Part shown: positions 20,801-31,620 of the stretch, in pieces
How positions within the stretch are numbered: position 1 is the first letter of the stretch
Layout: every line of letters starts with the position of its first letter
Assembly (NCBI RefSeq): GCF_029407905.1
Contig: NC_073624.1
Coordinates: 1,128,501 to 1,192,500, forward strand
Direction of reading: 5' to 3'
Source of the DNA: Bubalus kerabau
Lineage: Eukaryota > Chordata > Mammalia > Artiodactyla > Bovidae
DNA: 64,000 bases
Notes under the pieces: generated by a model
Database searches by the model: none
What the model saw: the letters and a program-made list of their open reading frames with translations, nothing else
What the model was told of the DNA's origin: nothing
Translations under genes and position numbers: made by a program

Positions 20801-22064
20801 AGCCCTGAGAATGACCTCTGCTCTGTTCCAGTCGAGTCTTTCTAGAACTTCTCCTCACCTCTGGTCTTCCTCCCAAGACAGTCACACTTTTTTCACCCAA
20901 GTGAGGAGACCCGACGGGCTTCCTGGTGGGTGGTCTGGAAGCCAGCTGTGAGTCGAGATGGAGCACTAGGCCATCTCGCTTCGGGACACATGCTATTAAC
21001 TTGGCAATTAATTTTCTCTTCCCACTAAATTCTTGTCCCCATCGCCTTAATAGGACTGATCATTCATCAATATTAAAGTGGCAAATTCATTATATTCTAA
21101 TAATCTGACATCAAATATTAAATCTCATTATGCAATTGGCCAGGGATTTATGGCCACCATTAGTTAGCTCAGGTAAGCAGCTCGTGTCCCGTGGAGACGG
21201 GACGGGGCAGGTGGGGGTCTCGCCTCCGGTAAACCGGCCAACTGGGGTCATGAGGACCCCGCATGGTCTGCGGGCTGGAGGAAGGGGACGGGGCAACTCT
21301 CACCTCCCGGCCCGCAGCCCAGCAGCAGCGGCAGGGAGGGAGAGGGGTGAGCAGGGAACGCGGTCCGCAGTAGGGGCCCGGCAGGCGGCCATGCCCAGCC
21401 CCACATGCCTCTGGCCCCAACCCCACCACGTCCACTGTGCCTGTCCAGCATCTCCCCTCTCCCACTGAGCCGCCTCGGGACTAAGATGTCCTGGATCCGG
21501 TCTAGACAGGGGCGTGCATCCTGGGTGTGGGTGACTTCACCCCATTGCCCAGCCTGAGAAGACGGCGGTCCAGGCATCCAGGTGAGGCTCCTGAGGCCCA
21601 GGAGGCCCTGTCCAAGGGCTGACCAATGTGGTCCAGAGAGACCCTCGCAGACCGTGTGGAGACGGTCCAGGCCGTGGTGCTGGACCCCTAGAGAATCCTG
21701 TGGCCACGTGGGTTGAGGGACACAGAACAATGTCGTCTTTTGGGACAAAGCTGATGTGACCCTGATGCTTGTGAGGGGTGGCAAGGGGCAGGTCCACCCT
21801 GCTCTGGGAGGAGAGGGATTACAGCCTTTCTGCAAATCGTCTGCTTCCCCAGGTGGACAGGGCCCAGGGGTGAGGAAGATCTGAGCTGGGGAGATGCTCG
21901 TCTTCCCCACAGTCGGGCAGCCGGGAGGGGAAGTGCCCTGTCTCAGCGTCTGCATCACACATGGCAAGGTGGGACCCCCAACATCCACGGCCCAGTTACA
22001 CAGCTGGGGCTGAGAAGCCTGCATGCATGCATGCTAATTCTGTTACCAGTGCTGTGCTCAGACC
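20801..22064. other. Unassigned GC-rich DNA around an AT-rich island
   Basis: Apart from the island at 20990-21170 (listed separately), no gene or repeat family is visible. A 258-codon minus-strand open frame (21248-22024) lacks any recognisable domain. A short (GCAT)n run lies at about 22020-22033. Confidence 0.4.
20990..21170. other. AT-rich, TAAT-dense island (candidate conserved non-coding element)
   Basis: About 180 bp of AT-rich sequence with sharp edges inside GC-rich DNA and no resemblance to the interspersed repeats here. I count eleven TAAT/ATTA cores (homeodomain-type sites), plus a POU-like tatgcaat near 21130. Enhancer function is inference from composition only. Confidence 0.3.
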
Positions 22065-22205
22065 AGGGAGGAGGAGGGAAGGGGGAGGAGAGGGGGAGGG
22101 AGGAGGGGAGGGGGAGAGGAGGCGGAGGGAGGAGGGGAGGGGGAGGGAGGAGGGGGAGGGGGAGGAGGGGGAGGGGGAGGAGGGGGAGGGGAGAAAGAGG
22201 AGACA
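22065..22205 (+). repeat. Polypurine (GGGGA)n-type tract
   Basis: About 140 bp of G and A on the plus strand with a single C (near 22123). Built from irregular ggggga, ggagg and gggagg units. Such mirror-like purine tracts can form triplex or quadruplex structures; that is known chemistry, not shown here. Confidence 0.93.
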
Positions 22206-23109
22206 GAGCCCCTGAGCATCACGACTTCGTGACTGGGATTTTTAAGATCTTCCACAAGTATCTGAAAAGCTCAGGGTTAGAAGAGTCTTCTTAATCTGAG
22301 CCCCAGTGCTCCTGAGTTTCTTCTCTATTGGACCCACTATGAGTGATTCTCCAGGCATGACCTTTGCACCAGGACCACAGGCACACACACCTCTGCCCTG
22401 AGGCCCCACTGAAGGCCCTCAGTGAACTTGGGGTGGAATCCAGCCCTGGGGGCTGTGGTCTGGGGCCAGGACTCCCCTGTCCAGCCTCCTGTCTGATCAC
22501 CCCTGTGGGGCTGGGACCCTCTCCTGGGTCCAGACGCTCCGTCTCTAACTCCCAACCTCTGTCCATCAGGTCAGGCTCGTCCCGTGGCCTTGGCTGGAGG
22601 GGCTGCTCCTCCAGGCCCATCTGTGGCTTCACGTGCTCTTGGGGGAAGCACACTGGCAGTGCTCATTCATTCACTTATTCGTAGGAAGACTCCCAAGGGC
22701 CTACGTGTGCCAGACATTGTGTCGATCTCTGGGGAGGGGAAGACAAGACTCAGACTCTGCTAATGATTTCTGGTGTGTCCTGTGTCACCCACCACATTCA
22801 GAGACTCCAGACTTTCACTACTGTATACTTCTGGAAACAAAAGTGCTAAAACTAAGCCATGCCCCTTAAATTCAGGTTTACTGGGCGTGTTTCTTGTTTT
22901 CAAGGAGGACCTGAGAACAGCCATGTTTGAAGAGGAGACATCTTCTGAGCAGCCAGGCTCATCCCTGTGGATGACTTTTCTGGGGGATCCCTGGGCAATA
23001 TGCACAGTATCCCCCAGACTTTCCATCATCCCTGCACATCCTGAGGAGGAGAGGGAGCACAGACCCCTCTGAGTAGACACCCCAGGGCTCAGGACCTGCA
23101 GACCAGTCC
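22206..23109. other. Unassigned DNA
   Basis: No gene. Bases 22665-22740 ('cattcattcacttattcg' followed by 'gtgtgccagacattgtg') resemble a motif common in old mammalian interspersed repeats, too short to name. Confidence 0.4.
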
Positions 23110-23119
23110 CCCAGGCAAG

Positions 23120-23406
23120 AACTGTTGTTACTCAGTTGCAAAGTTGTGTCTGACTCTTTGCTGTCTCCTGGACTGTAGACTGCCAGGTCTCCCTGTCCTC
23201 CACTGTCTCCTGGAGTTTGGTCAAACTCATGTCCTTTGGGTCAGTGATGCCATCCAACCATCTCATCCTCTGTCACCCCCTTCCCCTCCTGTCTTCAATC
23301 TTTCCCAGCATCAGGGACTTTTCCAATGAGTCAGCTCTTTGCATCAGTTGGTCAAAGTATTGGAGTTTCAGCTTTAGCATCAGTCCTTCCAATGAATATT
23401 CAGGGT
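23120..23406 (-). mobile_element. BovB 3' end with clear target-site duplication
   Basis: Antisense BovB end: 'ctgttgttactcagttgc', then 'gtcagtgatgccatccaacc', 'ccagcatcagggacttttcc', and 'ttggtcaaagtattggag'. 5'-truncated to about 290 bp. The 10-base repeat cccaggcaag at 23110-23119 and 23407-23416 is the target-site duplication and sets the boundaries. Confidence 0.92.
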
Positions 23407-23416
23407 CCCAGGCAAG

Positions 23417-24536
23417 GAGTCTCCATTTTAAATGAGATGCTGATGTGGTGAGTGGTCCCCATGGTCCTCCAGGGCAGGCTGAATAATAACATTATTATTA
23501 TAATTTTTACTATTATCATGAAAGCTGATAATAACTCAGGCTTTGCCATGGGGAGCACAGCTTCTTGGAGAAGATCCACTCTGAACCCCCAGCTAGCACA
23601 CTGGAAGTGAGGAAATAGGTTTTGTCACGGAATTACCAGCATGAAGTAGCGGTGAGGCTGGGCATTGTCTGCCAGCCCTGCTGCTGGGAGCCGTGAGGGG
23701 CCTCGGTGTCAATCAGCTCTGAGAACAGAGACAGAGGTGGGGGCGGCTGCTGAGGGCCTGGGGAGGCTGAGCCAGCCCTGCCGCTGGGCGCTGCCCGGAG
23801 GCTACACCCTGCAATGAGCCCCACCCCGCAGTCCCCTTCAGATGATGAGCTGTGAAAGGCAGCACTCAGCGATCATGAAAAGAACGCGTAGAGAGAGAGG
23901 AAACACAGAAGCCAGCAGAGATGGAGTGTCTCCAGACCTTAATGGATGGTTTGAAGGAACTGGCTTTATTCCCCACGGGGACTGAGTGTTGTGGTCCTGG
24001 TGGGCAAGCGACACCGTCGTGAGCCCGTTGCAGCTGGCTGGCAGTTGGAAAGAAAGAGGCCTGAACAAAGGCGGATGTGGCCTCGCCCCATCCCGCAGGG
24101 CAGAGCAGCCGTGCGCACGTTCAGTCTGAAGCCCCGCACGACTCACAGTTAAGAGTGAGTGAACTTTAGGAAAAGCGCCGCTGCATCGGTGCCTCCAGCC
24201 CCGAGGGAGCTGGGGAGGCCGTGGCCCAGATGTCAGGTGAGGGGTGGCCTGGCTGCCCCTCCGCTTGCAGGGCCCTGCGTTGCCTGACCCCACACCCTCT
24301 CGCTCCAGGGAGGCTGGTCCAAACTGAGAAGAAGGCGTATTTTCCTGCAGCAGCTCTCCAGGCCCCAGGCTTGCCTGCCCAGGATGGGAATCTGATCTCC
24401 CCTGAGGCTCTCGTCGGGACCTACGCTCCACTGCAGCTTGAGGCTCTGGAACGTCCGACCCAAGGTTCTGGCTCAGTGTGAGGTGGAGGTAATTCCTTCA
24501 GCGAGCCTGCGTTCTGGCAGCACCCCATGGATATCG
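23417..24536. other. Unassigned DNA
   Basis: Nothing recognised except a short ATT-rich patch at about 23480-23535. A 197-codon minus-strand open frame (23838-24431) has no identifiable domain. Confidence 0.4.
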
Positions 24537-24726
24537 CCTGTGGTCCAGCATGGATGCCTCTCTGCTCCCTCTCACCTGTGGTCCAGCATGGATGCCTCCC
24601 TGCTCCCTCTCGCCTGTGGTCCAGCATGGATGCCCCTCTGCTCCCTCTCGCCTGTGGTCCAGCATGGATGCCCCTCTGCTCCCTCTCACCTGTGGTCCAG
24701 CATGGATGCCCCTCTGCTCCCTCTCT
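24537..24726 (+). repeat. 38-bp minisatellite, five near-identical copies
   Basis: Unit starts (cctgtggtccagcatgg) are at 24537, 24575, 24613, 24651 and 24689, exactly 38 bases apart. Only a few substitutions separate the copies (for example gcctctctgc versus gcccctctgc), implying recent expansion or homogenisation. Confidence 0.97.
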
Positions 24727-25149
24727 CAGACCCCCATGTGCTTGCAGCGTGTCCAGCCACCAACACTCATGACCTTTTTTCCAAGCCAGTGAAGATCCAG
24801 TATCTCCACTTGGCCCTCAACGACCACAACAAAATGCCTCCTAGCGCTGGGTCCCCTTCCTATGCAGAGCCCTGAAGCTTCAAGCTTGGAGTCTGGCTCC
24901 CTAGGAAGCTTTGGGATGGGGGTTGAAGCCCCTGGGCAGACCACCCCCTGGGAATGTGCATTTTTACAGCACCATTGGGAAGAAACGGGCATGTCCTCTC
25001 TGCGGAAGACTGAATACTGCCTGGTCGATACAAGGAAGGTCCCCAGGCTCTCATAAGCCAAGTCCCTCAAATGTTCACAAAAAATTAGCTTGTTGTGCAA
25101 GAAACTTTATTAGTCTGTGCCAGGAATGAACAGAATGCATTGCACTCGG
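24727..25149. other. Unassigned DNA
   Basis: No gene or repeat recognised between the 38-bp array and the TG tract. Confidence 0.4.
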
Positions 25150-26010
25150 GTGTGCATGTGTGTGTGCGTGTGTGCGTGCGTGCGTGTGTGTGTGTATGTG
25201 TGTGTGTGTGTCCGTGTGTGCGTGCATGCGTGTGCACGTGTGTGCGTGCGTGTGCACCCGAGTGTGAGGGTGCACGTGTATGCATGTGTGCATGCGTGTG
25301 CGTGCATGTGCGTGCATGTGCGTGTGTGCATGTGTGTGTGCGTGTGCGTGCGTGCGTGTGCGTGCGTGTGTGTGTGTGCATGTGTGTGTTCGTGTGTGTG
25401 TGTGTGTGCGTGTGCCTGTGTGTGCGTGTGCGTGTGTGCCTGTGTGTGTACGTGCCTGTGTGTGTACGTGTGTGTGCACGTGTGCGTGCATGTGTGTGTG
25501 CGTGTGCGTGTGCGCGTATGTGTGCGTGTGTGTGCGTGTCTGTGTGTGCACGCGTGTGTGTTCGTGTGTGTGTGCGTGTGCCTGTGTGTGTGTGTGCGTG
25601 TGTGCCTGTGTGTACGTGCGTGTGTATGTGTGCGTGCATGTGTGTGCATGTGCATGTGTGTGCGTGTGTCCGTCCGTGCGTGTGTGTGCATGTGTGCGCG
25701 CGTGTGTGAGTGTGCGCGTGTGTGCATGTGTGCATGCGTGCGTGTGTGTGTGTGCGTGATTGTGTTCCTTGCTGTGCGTGTGTGCATGTGTGTGTGCGTG
25801 TGTGTGCGTGTGTATGCGTGTGTGCGCGTGTGTGTCTGCGTGTGTGTGTGCGTGCGTGTGCGTGTGTGTGTGCATGCGTGTGTGCATGTGCGTGCGTGTG
25901 CGCGTGTGTCTGTGTGCGTGTGTGTGCGTGTGCATGTGTGCGTCTCTGTGTGTGCGTGTCTGCGTGTGTGTCTGTGTGTGTGCGCGTGTGCGTGTGTCTG
26001 TGTGTGTGTG
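25150..26010 (+). repeat. ~860-bp complex (TG)n / TGCG / TGCA tract
   Basis: A nearly unbroken purine-pyrimidine alternation on the plus strand: TG runs mixed with gtgc, gcgt, gtgcat and gtacgtg blocks. One non-repeat break lies near 25758-25775 (attgtgttccttgc). Frames stay open on both strands for up to 331 codons, giving Cys/Val or His/Thr alternation that is clearly low-complexity. Alternating sequence of this kind favours Z-DNA and replication slippage. Confidence 0.97.
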
Positions 26011-26379
26011 GGCACACGTGTTTATGCTTGGGTCAGCATGTTCACCATCAGAAGACAGCTGTTTCAGCAATGGTTATGAATATGACTATTTTAAAAATCA
26101 GATTACTCAAAATAACAGACAACAAACTCTATTAAGCAGCATATACTGTCATCATATTACTTTAAAAAATCTGAGTTTTTACCCTATTTGGCAATCATTT
26201 TCTACTTTTTCATCTTTCAAGATCACAAAGTATTAAGTAGAACATTTTAGTCCCATAGCTAAGAGTGGTTATGATAACCCTAGTGTATCATCAGTTACTA
26301 AAGCAGACTCAATCTTTGGAGGATTATTGAAAAACATATGGTTTTTATGTTGGATTTAGGAGATGTGGTTTTTTTTTTG
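26011..26379. other. Unassigned AT-rich DNA
   Basis: AT-rich, no repeat family recognised, no gene. Confidence 0.4.
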
Positions 26380-27500
26380 TTTCAGTTATTATATTTCAAT
26401 TCCAGAATTTTTGACTATTTTCACTTTTCTTTCTCCTACTGATATTTTTTATTCGGTGAGACATAATTCGCATGTTTTTATTGAATCTTCCATTATTGCT
26501 CTGAACAAGATAATAGGAGATCTAAAGTCTTTTTCCAGTAAGTCCAGCGTCTGAGTTTCCTCAAGGGCAGTTTCTATTAACTGCTTTTTCCTCTGTTTCT
26601 TTGTGTGCCTCATACTTTGTTGACAATTGAATATTTTAGATGATGCAATGTAACAAGTCTAGAATCAGGTTTCTCTCTCCCCTCCCTCTTACTAGGTGTT
26701 AGTTTGGGGATTTTCTGCACTAATCCTGTGAAGTTTGCATTCTTGATTGTATGCGGACACTGGATTAGCTTAGAGAGCAGCTAATGACTGGATGGAGAGT
26801 CACTGATGTCCCTGAACCAGCATCTTCCAGTGGTCGCTGAGGGCTCCTCGGTGTTGGGGCTCCCCTCCTCCATCTAGGCGGGCAGGTGTCAGCTATGCCT
26901 CAGCCTTCTCCTTCTGTGCAAAGCCTCCAGGTGAGCCAGAGGCAGAGGTCAGGGCGGTCTGCTGGATTCCCAGGACTATGTTGGAGCTTTTCACATCTCC
27001 CTACAGGCATCTTCTCCTGCACCTTTTCCCTTTTCCCTTGGAGGCAGCTTCAATGTTAAATAATTGCTGTTGCTTGTTTTCAACAAATGTGCTAGACATA
27101 GGATTGTTTGAGCAGATTGAGCTCTAAGTCGAGTCACAGACACATCTTCAGAGTGCAGCTTTTCAGAAATTGACAGGTGGATCAAACAGTGACATTTCTT
27201 GGCGGATGGAGTTTTTGGCATTTTAGGCCAATTTTGCCCTAGTGGCTGCTAGGTTGCTGGTGTCCACCACTTCCACAGTCATGAGGCTATTGGTTTTTAA
27301 CACTACCTAGGAGTTGGGCAGAGGAGGATGGGAATAAATTAAAATTCCATGAAGTTTACTGTTTTTCCAAGATTTAGCCAATTTTCTTGTATCAATACTC
27401 CTCAATAGCAATGTGGGTATTGCCCCAACATCAGCAGCAAAGCCAGAATGACAATCAGGATCACTGCTAGGAGCCACAAACAAACCATGGTCTTCCTGGG
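26380..27500 (-). mobile_element. Old L1 (L1M/HAL1-type) ORF1 region, antisense
   Basis: Plus-strand phrases 'aaagtctttttccagtaag', 'cagcgtctgagtttcctc' and 'gtttctttgtgtgcctcat' are the reverse complement of the start of old L1 ORF1, the same part seen in sense at about 48590-48660. The match is good to about 26900 and becomes uncertain towards 27500. Non-coding relic. Confidence 0.55.
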
Positions 27501-27810
27501 AGTAAGAGAGAGTTGCATGCTTGTGTGTTGCTCAGCTCATAGAACAGATGGAAATTGATATCTCACAAGTAGGTGGTGAAGTCAGCTCCACAGTGGAAAG
27601 TCACAACCCCTCCCCAGGAACACACGCCTTAGTCAGGTCCCAAGTCCGGGGCCAGCTGCCTAGAGAGGCCTTCTCCTTGAGCAAGGATTCCAGGGCCTAT
27701 CTTGAGCTACCTTGGGAACAAGTTCCCAAGAGTTCTTCCAAAGGTCCTGTAGGTACTTCTCAGGCTATTTCTGCAACAAGGAGAGAAATATCTGTTCTTC
27801 TCAAAGACGG
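27501..27810. other. Unassigned DNA
   Basis: No gene or repeat recognised between the L1 relic and the SINE. Confidence 0.35.
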
Positions 27811-27820
27811 CTAGTGAGGG

Positions 27821-28030
27821 ACTGTGTGTGGACTGTGTGAGTTGCTCAGTCGTATCCGACTCTTTGCCATCCCACAGACTGGTAGCCTGCCAGGCTTCTC
27901 TGTCCATGGGATTCTCCAGAAAAGAATACTCATTCCCTTCTCCAGAGGCACTTCCCAACCCAGGAATTGAACCCTGGTCTCCTGCCTCGCAGGCAGATTT
28001 TTTTACCATTTGAGCTACAGAAAAGTCTCT
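27821..28030 (-). mobile_element. Bov-tA SINE with perfect target-site duplication
   Basis: Antisense copy from 'gagttgctcagtcgtatcc' (tail side) to 'tttgagctacagaaaagtc' (decayed tRNA head side). The perfect 10-base repeat ctagtgaggg at 27811-27820 and 28031-28040 defines the insertion. Confidence 0.92.
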
Positions 28031-28040
28031 CTAGTGAGGG

Positions 28041-28847
28041 AAATCTGAGTTTAAATAGATATAAATGGACTTGAAATGCCATTGTGGTCTTCCAGCTGTG
28101 GTGGGGGGGCGCTGAGCTGGTTCGTGGATGAAATGGAGTTGGTGCAGTTCCATCCTAGACATGCTCAGAGGGTCCATGGACCTTACTTCTTGCTCTGTCC
28201 TGATGTGTGCCTGGTGGGAGAAGCCTTGGTTCCATGAATCCAGTTACCTTGGTTCTTCTTTCTTGAAGAAAGGCAGGACCTCGTGGGGCAGCTGTAACCG
28301 CTGCCCCCTCAACCAAGATACATAGCTAGCACAGCGGTAGCCGTGGTCCCAGGAGCACTGCAGAGGTTAGGGCCACCACGCAGGCGCCCCCCTTGCTTGC
28401 TCTCTGTCCTCAGCTGAAGCTGCGGGTCATGGCAGAACCACGCACTTCACTCAACAGCAGCCACAGATGCTGAGGCTCCCACGGCTGTGTTTCCTGGGGC
28501 AGATCCACCGTGTCTGGCTCCAGCCTCAGCGTCTTCTCCAGCAACAGCACTGCCTGCTGACGGGGCATTTGCTTGTTTCAGGCTGTAGGTTTGGCAAATG
28601 CTTCTTCTCTCCGATCTTCATCAGTAGGGAGGCTCAAGACAGTCTGTCTTTACAAGACAAGCCTTTATTCTGTACTGTTTGGGCTCTTACACCTACTGTC
28701 AAAATAGATTCTGTAGGTACTTTGACTCGAGTCTCTGTAGAACATCCACTTATTACATCAGGTGGACCTGGAGAATAGGGTGTGCATGTGGTCATAACAT
28801 CTTCCTCTTCTTCTTCTTATTGATCCCCTGATGGAAGCGTGCATCTC
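28041..28847. other. Unassigned DNA
   Basis: No gene or named repeat. A short CTT run lies near 28801-28820. Confidence 0.4.
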
Positions 28848-29053
28848 TGCTCAGTTGCTCAGTCGTGTCTGACTCTCTGCAGTCCTGTGGACTGTGGCCC
28901 ACCAGGCTCCTCTGTCTGTGGGATTTTCCAGGCAAGAATACTGGAGTGGGTTGCCATTTCCTCCTTCAGGAGATCTTCCCGACTCAGGGATTGAACCCAC
29001 GTCTCCTGAATTGGCAGGCAGCTTCTTTACCACTGAGCCACCTAGGAAGCCTC
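28848..29053 (-). mobile_element. Bov-tA SINE
   Basis: Full-length antisense copy: 'gctcagttgctcagtcgtg' through 'caggcaagaatactggagtg' and 'ccactgagccacctaggaag' at the head end. Little diverged from the family pattern. Confidence 0.92.
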
Positions 29054-29069
29054 TGTTGATGGATACTGA

Positions 29070-30110
29070 TTTTAAATAAAATTTGTATCTATGCTCATAA
29101 ATGGTATTGGTAGTTTCAATCATTTTGCTGTATCTTTATGCAATTTTGTTTCTGGAGTTTTACTAATTACATGAAATTCAGAGATGAGTTACTCTTTTAA
29201 AATATTTTCTATGTTCCGGAATGCTTTAAGTGACATAGATGAGTCTTTTTCTCCTCTAGTAGATTGGCTGAAATGCAGTTTGAACGCGTCTAATCTGGTG
29301 ATTTTCTCTCACTGGTAGCTCTTTAATCAGTTTGCCAAAATTTTTTTTTTTTTTTTTTTTTACGGTAATTGGCCTATTCAAGTTCTTCCACTTCTTCCTG
29401 GATACACTTACTTACTTTTTTACATTTCTAAGAAATTATCTCTTTTCCCCCCTAAATTTGTAAATATGCTTCTACCGAGTAATACGCGTTATTACCTCAT
29501 AATCCTAATTCTCTCAATTTTTCCCTCGTGTGTGATGCTTCTCTTGACCCCTCATCGCCCTCCGCCTTTCACGCTTTCTCTCCCCTCTTTCTCTATTTTT
29601 CTTCCCTGTAATGAGCTTCTTTTTTTTTTTTTTCGTAATGAGCTTCTAAAGGTTTAACTTCGAAGAGTTGTATTTGGACTAAGCCATACTTTCCACCTAT
29701 TTGTTTACTGTATCATTATTTTAACTTTCATGTTTATTAACTTCATTGCTCCTGATTTCTTTCAGTTCATTTTGTTAGTTTCCTAATATGTTTAGCGGAG
29801 TACCTAATGCCTTCATCTTTATTTTTCCTCGAAAATAACGAAATTCTTTAGAGGTGATTTTTCTTTTAACAGACCATTTCCTGTGTCCAGCTGGTTTTGG
29901 CAGAAAGCATTCTCGTTTTCAAAGCTTCTGAGGCACCCCATCATCTGTTTTCTAACTCTTGGATCCAAGGACTGTCTTAAGTAAATTTCTTATTGTTCAA
30001 GCCCTGAAGTTACTGTTGATCATCTCTGCATTATTGTTTCAAGTTTTACTATTTCCTAATCAAATTATATCAGATTATATCAGACCAGCCAAGCTCTGAC
30101 TTTTAAATTT
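29070..30110 (-). mobile_element. Old L1 ORF2 fragment, antisense
   Basis: Phrases such as 'ggtattggtagtttcaatc', 'cggtaattggcctattcaag', 'ttcttcctggatacacttac', 'tcctgatttctttcagttc' and 'taatgccttcatctttat' run in the order expected for the reverse complement of L1 ORF2. Two poly-T runs (about 29340-29362 and 29620-29634) lie within it. No open frame survives. Confidence 0.65.
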
Positions 30111-31349
30111 GTGTTGAAAGGCTTTATGCGAGGCCAAGCTGTCACTGACTTTTGTCAACAGTTTCGGTAAGCGGCTCTCTGTCCGTGAGGGAGGCTGGTG
30201 TGCGAGCCGCTCGCCGAGCCGGTGTGAATGCTGTTCGTGCCTCGTGAATCCGCTTGGTCAAGTCTAGCGGGTGTTGGGTGCGGTTTCCCCTGGTCTCTGT
30301 GTACCGTTGCTTTCGTCCTGTACTCGATCCGCACTGTCATGAAGCGGGTGTGGGGGTGGCTCGCGGTGGGGCCGGTTTTACCAAGTCCCCTGGGTTTCTC
30401 CATCACGTGCTAGGGCCTTTCCAGAGGGTCTGCTGTGGTCCTCACAGGAGTGTGGGCGGGGGCCTGGTTACGGGGAGGAGGGTGGGGTTGCGCCCGGCCC
30501 TCCCCGGTCCCAGCTTCACGGCAGGATTCCTGGTGGGTCCTTGCCGTAAGCGCAGCGAGCATGGCCACCCTTCGGAGGCACAGACTGAAAAGCCTGACTT
30601 CTTCACAAAGTTTGCCTTTCATCATGAGAGTCCATCCCTCCTTATGCCCCTGAATGGTTCAGCTTTCACTGCTGAATGCCTTTGTCGGGTAACTTTTGCA
30701 TAGTACCTCTCTTCCTGCTATTCCTAATTTGCCAGTGTTCTCATCGCTGCGTTTTCTTGAGGCCCATGCTTCCTTTTCCGTGGCCTCGAGGCTCTGTTTC
30801 TTCGTTTCCAGCTCTAGCTTATTGGTTTACTTCTGTTCCTCTCGTGTCCACAAAACTTAGTTGATCAAAACTGAAAGCCATAGTTCCTTAACGGGGAAGG
30901 GGTCCAGTCACGTTAATGGGATGGCTTACACATTGGCGTGTTTTGTTTGCCGCATGTGTTACACTTTCTATGCATTTTACTCAATTTTTTTGCAGGTTTC
31001 ATAAAATTATTGTTTATGACATTTTTTCCCCCAATAGTTACATTTTTTTGTCTGAAAGCTCTACTGCAAATTGCATTTTCCTCCAAGGGATTTATTTTCC
31101 TGAAATGGGAATCCACGATGCTAACGATTAACTCTGGGGTGCTCCTCTCCTGCCCAGGGAGCTGACATGCTTCAGACCTGTTTCCCTCCTAGACTTTTCT
31201 CCCACAAATGAGACGTTTCGGTTTTCGTTTTTCCTCCACTCCTCCTCAGCCTTCTCGGTTATGCTTAGATGTGGAAAATCTTTTCATTTCTAGACTTTAT
31301 TAGAATGTCCATTTTAGTTAGCAGTTGTGTTTCTATTCCTTTTAGCCTG
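30111..31349. other. Unassigned DNA with a CpG-dense block
   Basis: 30160-30410 is rich in CpG (I count about 22 in 245 bases), unlike its surroundings. Possible reasons are a promoter, a young methylation-protected segment, or a continuation of the antisense L1. No gene recognised; 30900-31350 is AT-rich and unassigned. Confidence 0.4.
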
Positions 31350-31620
31350 CAGATACACTCACATGTAAGCACTCATACAGGAACAAGGGTGCTCACTACA
31401 GTGTGGTCAGCAAAAGTTAATCACAAGAGACGACCTAGTGTCCGCTAGTAGGAGACTGATGATGTGAGCCAAGGGCCGCTCGTGACATTGAACTCCACGC
31501 AGCTGTTAAACACAACTGGGACGCTTTTATGTCCTGCTGTGGGAACATCTTCAGTAAAGAAAGCCGAGGGCCGCGCGACGCATGTAACGCGCAGTGATTC
31601 TAGTTCCTGTGTGAGGGCTG
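31350..31620 (+). mobile_element. L1ME-type 3' end fragment
   Basis: 'cactcatacaggaacaagg', 'gtgctcactacagtgtgg', 'ctagtaggagactgatgatg' and 'cgcagctgttaaacacaac' follow the order of the common L1ME 3'-UTR segment. Strongly diverged. Confidence 0.55.

Noticed and set aside
21248..22024. 258-codon minus-strand frame in GC-rich DNA
   Set aside because: No domain, composition typical of translated GC-rich DNA, and overlapping frames on the other strand are also open.
24537..24726. Possible repeated protein domain
   Set aside because: The 38-bp unit is not a multiple of three, so the reading frame rotates between copies.
25085..26079. Open frames of 301-331 codons on both strands over the TG tract
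   Set aside because: Products are only Cys/Val or His/Thr/Ala alternation; all frames are open because the DNA is a simple repeat.
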